Shown piece after piece: positions 59,601 through 64,000 of a stretch of 64,000 nucleotides of DNA (position 1 is its first letter; every line of letters starts with the position of its first letter). Under the pieces are notes generated by a model. The model saw nothing but the letters and a program-made list of their open reading frames with translations. It searched no databases and had not been told where the DNA came from. The DNA comes from Crotophaga sulcirostris. Lineage: Eukaryota; Chordata; Aves; Cuculiformes; Crotophagidae. The stretch spans positions 62,001 through 126,000 of the forward strand of contig VYZB01000336.1 in NCBI GenBank assembly GCA_013397455.1. The letters run 5' to 3'. The translations under genes and the position numbers were made by a program.

Positions 59601-62600
59601 GGAATGCTTGTTTTCAATGAGATTATGCCAATTGTAACGATGTCCAAATTTCACACTTGGTTCATTTATCCTTTTCTGCTACTCTCTTTGTCCTTCCCAA
59701 CACAAAACTCAACATGAAAGGTCTCTTCCAGAGCCCCACATATGGCAGTGCCAACAAGATATTCTCCTTCTATTTATCTGCTTGTCTGAACTTGTCTTTG
59801 ACTGCTGGTTTTACTGTGGGACATCAGGGTCTTTGGGGCAGGACTTGCCATGCAGATTCACAGCAGAATCATGGTTCATGGCAAAGGTTTTCAGGGTCAA
59901 AATATTTGATACACACAACTATTCTTCTCAAACTTAGAGAGGAAAACCTCTGGGACTGCTCTTTCCAGCTGCAGCTTGCAATCTAGATGAGTTCTTTGCA
60001 TCATCGGACCAGGTTTAAATTCAGACCTAGTGTGCTGACCTTTCTGTTTGCATTTCCCTGGAGCAGCCCAAGTGATGATGGAGAAGCAATGCTGCTTTCC
60101 TGAAGCCCACTCAGCCCTTCCTTCCACTACCAAGGAAGCAGAGCACCTTGTTTTGCATCCCTGTCGTGTCTTATGTTTTGACTGGGCTGGCATTTCCCTG
60201 TAGTCTGTTATTTAACACCATCCTGCAATAATCCTGGCTCTGTCTGAGCTTGTCCCTGAAGCATGTGTTGCATGTGGCACCTGCGTTGGCCTCTTCTAAT
60301 GAGAGCATGCTGTCAATCCCATGACATGGCAACTAAAATAACTTTCAGTCTTTTATCAGTCGCTCAGCACATGGATTTTCCACAAGATGTCCTTTAGAGG
60401 GCCAGCACTGATTTTTTAAATTTTATTTTTATGAGATAAAATAATGCCATAAAACTGAGTGCTTCCTCTTTGCCTGCTTGCATGGCATATCCAGCTGCAA
60501 GGATAAAGCTCTGCAGTAGGTTTTCACCTCCATTCTTTGTGGAAAATGTTGTTGTAGAGATTTCAGCAAAAGTGTTAGTGTGAAAGAAGTTTACCCTTCC
60601 CTGGTGTTTCAACATCTTCCCAGAATAAAGCTGTCCAACTCCTCTCCATGCTAGCCTAAGAGAAGGCTTAGCTATGCTGCGAGGAACATTCAGACTTGAT
60701 GGCTACATGTGAGCCAACAGGTAAGTTCTCGCCTCATGTTCGCTGTTGTGAATCCCTTCACTGATGCTTTTTACATGAATTACTCACTTTGTGCATTGAA
60801 TGAGGTAGTTGTCAAAATAGGTGACGCTCAAAGAGGGGATCATTTTTTTACATCCCTGATTTTCCCTTTTGCCGAAGTACGGATCTGTAACAGCGAGAGT
60901 CAGTGCAGCCAATTCTCTTCGTTATAATACAAATAGATGGAAATTTTTAAAATGTTCGCCTTGCCTGAATAAAAAGTATACTGACAAATTCCAGTGAGAC
61001 TTTCATGATTAATTAACTAAAGGCAAAAAATTCACTTACTCTGTTAAAATTATCCCTTGGGTGAAACATTGACCTAATTACTTTTCTTCCATTGGAATCC
61101 AAAGTAAACATGCTGGCCCTGTCCTCCTTTCCCTTCCATCCCTCTTACTGCAGCCATGGTGCTGTGGACTGGATAGAGGTACTCCTTCACGGGAAGGAGA
61201 GCATCAGCTTAGGATGTGACACCCACTTCTTCATGGTGGAGATTGGTTCCTGCTCCTCTGGAAGGCAACCACCACCAGGTGTTTTTTGCTATTCCCAGAG
61301 ACTCTGAACACCCTTAACTATAATTTGCCTGAGGGAATTCCTTTCTCCATGCTTACCTGAAAAATCATTTGCCCAGAAATCAGTGCCGCAACATTCCCCA
61401 TCTGAACTGTGAGCTCATGTCTTGGGCAAAGCTGAGCTCAGGCGGTTTGCAGGGCACTGGCTTTAGTACTGGTATTCATACCATTTTCTATCTGGATTCC
61501 TGATGAACATTTCTGATGCTCACTTTAAAGAATTTCTTCTCAAATGTTTGTTGTGGGAACAGGATAAATTGTTACTCATTCTGGTCCTTGGGATATAAAT
61601 CTACTTTGTGTGTTCATTGCCTGTCTTCTCCATCCCATCCCCTTCTAGAAACTTTACAGTCAGCTGCTTTAACACTTCTGCTGTTGAAAAGCTGCAGTGG
61701 CCTACTCTGCAAGATAAAGGATGCTTGGGAATCTTTTTTTAATATGGGCGGAGAGCCTCGGGCAATTAAGATTTTCTCCTTTTGGATCTTCTGCACCGCC
61801 TCCTGTAAGGAAAACTATCCAACTATGGAAAGGAATAACTGAAAGTGAAGCATATCTCCTGATTTCTGACAGTAAATTCACTGGTAAAAGAGAGTATATT
61901 ATTCTTGAAAGATAACATAGTTGATAATTGTAAACCTAGCAGAATTTTTTCTTTCTGGCAACAGTTCTCTATTTCAGCTTTGATGTGAAAGACTACAGCT
62001 AAATTGGGCTAATGACAGAACATCTCACTCAAGAATTCGGAGATGTCTGTGCTATAAAAGAAGCTGGATTCTGAGAGAGGCATGATAAAACTCACAGTTA
62101 AATGTTTCAATTTCTGTCACAGTTGATGGCAATCATTTGTCGATGGTAATGCTGATATGTTTTATAATTTTATAAATGCTCTGAAGTATTCAAAATACAC
62201 TGAAAACTACTCTAAATTGCTGCCTGAAGTTTCAGCAAAATGTTGGCTGTCAAACAGAGAAGCTGAAGGAATAGCGCCTTCTTGGAAACTGCATTGCTGG
62301 TTGAAAACTGGGTAACTACTCGCCAGGTGAAGCAGAGATGAAAGGAGACTGCTGTTGTTTTGATGATTTTGTTTACTTTAATGGTGCCTTATGAACCATC
62401 AGACTCACTGGACTGATTTTGTATACCCTGTCTATGGTCACAATATTCCAGGGTCAAAGGCTCACAAGGTGCCTCCTCTCACAGTTTGGAAGCAGATGAA
62501 CCAGCACCATTGACTTTATCGGTTTCAGAGTTGTGATATCAATTTCCATCACTCTTGGGAAACTTTGACTCAATGAAACAGATACTCATTGTTGTTCTCT

Positions 62601-64000
62601 TATTGCAAAAAAACAAAGGGTGACAAAAATAGATGAAGTGTAAAATAAAGATATCGGAAATCCACAGAAAAGCTCCCTCTCTGTGCATGTAGCTTCAGGA
62701 GAGAAACAACTCACAGCCACCAGCGCAAATGTTGATAGAAGCATTTGTTTTAGCTGGAGAGGGTTGAGTAGTTGGACACTTAATGTGACACTGTGTTATG
62801 AAACTCAAAATCTATCCAAATGTTGGAGGTGGTGCTTGCACGACATGGACCTACCGTGGGAGGAGGATGTGCCGTGGGAGGTGAAGCTGCTTGTTAGGGA
62901 GTGGATGGAGAGCTTTATAAATTGCAGGGTTACAACTCTTTTGAGAGGCTCTGTAGATTAACTGAGCTGAGGTCAACTCTTCAATCACCAGAAGCACTCT
63001 GCAATGAATGACAGTCTCCAAGATCGTATTTTTATCATTTATATATAATAACAGTTTCACAACCTGGTGTCCATGTTCTTTACACCCTGTCAGTCCACAG
63101 GGTTTCAGATGAGCTGATGGGGACTGTGTTTGTCCTGCATCGGTGAGGAGCTACATTTCTCTATTGCCAAGTTGCCTTTGCTTGTTGCTTTCTTTTTTCC
63201 CCGTCGATATGACAGCACTGATCTTGTCTCCTATTTCTTAATTTTGTGTTTACTCCCACCACATGCCTTCCGCTGTCTCTGCCATTGCCTGATGATCTGT
63301 TAAATCTCAGTGTAGCACTGTGAGCACAGGCTGTTTTGGTAGAAGTAGCAGCAAGGTTGCACTTGAGTACGGGTGGTTTCTACAGCGAAAGATTAAGAAA
63401 GAAGAGAGATTATAGCATTATAAATTAGACTGAAGCTAACTATTATTTTATTTTGCAATTTCCTGCTTACTCTTAGGCACACTGAATAGAGAGATATTGT
63501 AATAAAAATTAGCAGCACAAAGTTTGTATCTTCTTCCTGGCTGATTACAGGCATGAGTGTCAAGGTAAATACATGCAGAAGTCCTTGCATGAGCCCTGTG
63601 TATGATACACTGATGCCTGTGCTTGAGATTTTGTGACCAGGATGGCAACAGATAATGTTTCCACTAAAAAGAGGAATAATTTGCTAATTTACTATGTTCT
63701 GCATTTGGACAATTCATACAACTTCTCCTGTTTACTTTGCAGTGTTGTGATGGGCTGGAGAACAAACTTTCTCCTTTGGCATGGCTGATTGCCTTCACTG
63801 GGTCACTTTTTCCTTGCTTGTTTTTCCTTTGTTTCTCATTCGAATTTGCTTGACTTCAGCTTCTTGTTGTGCCTTTCCTCAGTAAATCGGCAGTGCTCTC
63901 CCTTAGAAGGTGTGAAGCACAGTGAAGGCACATCTTCATATTCTTTCTGACAAGCTGAACAGATTGATCCTGGATGGATGCTCTGGTGCTGCCCTGCAGG
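56649..64000 (+). other. DCC: Start of DCC intron 1
   Basis: It begins with GTAAGT and continues past the window end. It contains no recognised CR1, LTR or exon; the second DCC exon (start of the first Ig domain) was looked for and not found. A 24-base poly-T run followed by CATCTGCAG lies at 59100-59132. ORFs of up to 161 codons (58298-58999, both strands) are considered chance. Confidence 0.8.
59100..59123 (+). repeat. Poly-T tract in DCC intron 1
   Basis: 24 consecutive T. It is followed by CATCTGCAG|GTGGG, so it looks like a strong polypyrimidine tract with a 3' splice acceptor, but no plausible coding exon follows. Confidence 0.9.

Noticed and set aside
1..64000. CRISPR arrays, operons, phage or bacterial systems
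   Set aside because: Repeats seen are vertebrate transposons and simple repeats; no regular repeat-spacer pattern or bacterial gene structure exists.

Overview
The window is vertebrate nuclear DNA, almost certainly from a bird. At least 22 fragments of the CR1 LINE are scattered on both strands, many ending in the CR1 3' signature of short ATTCTATG-type repeats. Two LTR pieces carry the layout of avian endogenous-retrovirus solo LTRs, and a few much older CR1 and MIR-type relics are present. No bacterial features (operons, Shine-Dalgarno sites, CRISPR) are seen. Most open reading frames are chance openings or lie inside repeats.

The one cellular gene I can support is DCC, the netrin-1 receptor. 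Its first coding exon lies on the + strand at 56558-56648. It encodes the start methionine and signal peptide and stops at a consensus splice donor (GTAAGT). The peptide follows the start of vertebrate DCC closely (ME-S--CV-VPKLA---LFG). Upstream is a CpG-island promoter region (about 55840-56260) with GC boxes, a strong CTCF-type core, a G-quadruplex motif on the minus strand, and a long probable 5' UTR with two short upstream ORFs. A 9-bp-unit minisatellite (55385-55855) abuts the island. Everything after 56648 is the start of DCC intron 1, which runs off the window; exon 2 is not present.

Layout: 1-883, a CR1 fragment then a solo LTR; 884-9000, young and old CR1 relics; 9000-17660, mostly unique noncoding DNA with a few CR1 pieces; 17662-19243, a CR1 of one orientation split by a younger CR1 of the other, the latter keeping about 350 codons of reverse transcriptase with only two stops; 19244-55060, upstream gene desert with roughly one CR1 fragment every 2-3 kb, a MIR, a tRNA-like SINE head and a second LTR; 55061-64000, the DCC promoter, exon 1 and start of intron 1, in which no CR1 copy was recognised.

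There is no gene system here in which several genes act together, and I found no previously undescribed biological system. The points most worth checking are the regulatory architecture of the DCC promoter and the history of the nested and internally deleted CR1 copies. In chicken, DCC is to my knowledge on the Z chromosome, so a sex-linked location is possible; the window itself cannot show this. Repeat calls come from reading and remembered consensus patterns, so boundaries are approximate to about 5-20 bases and subfamily names are not given.
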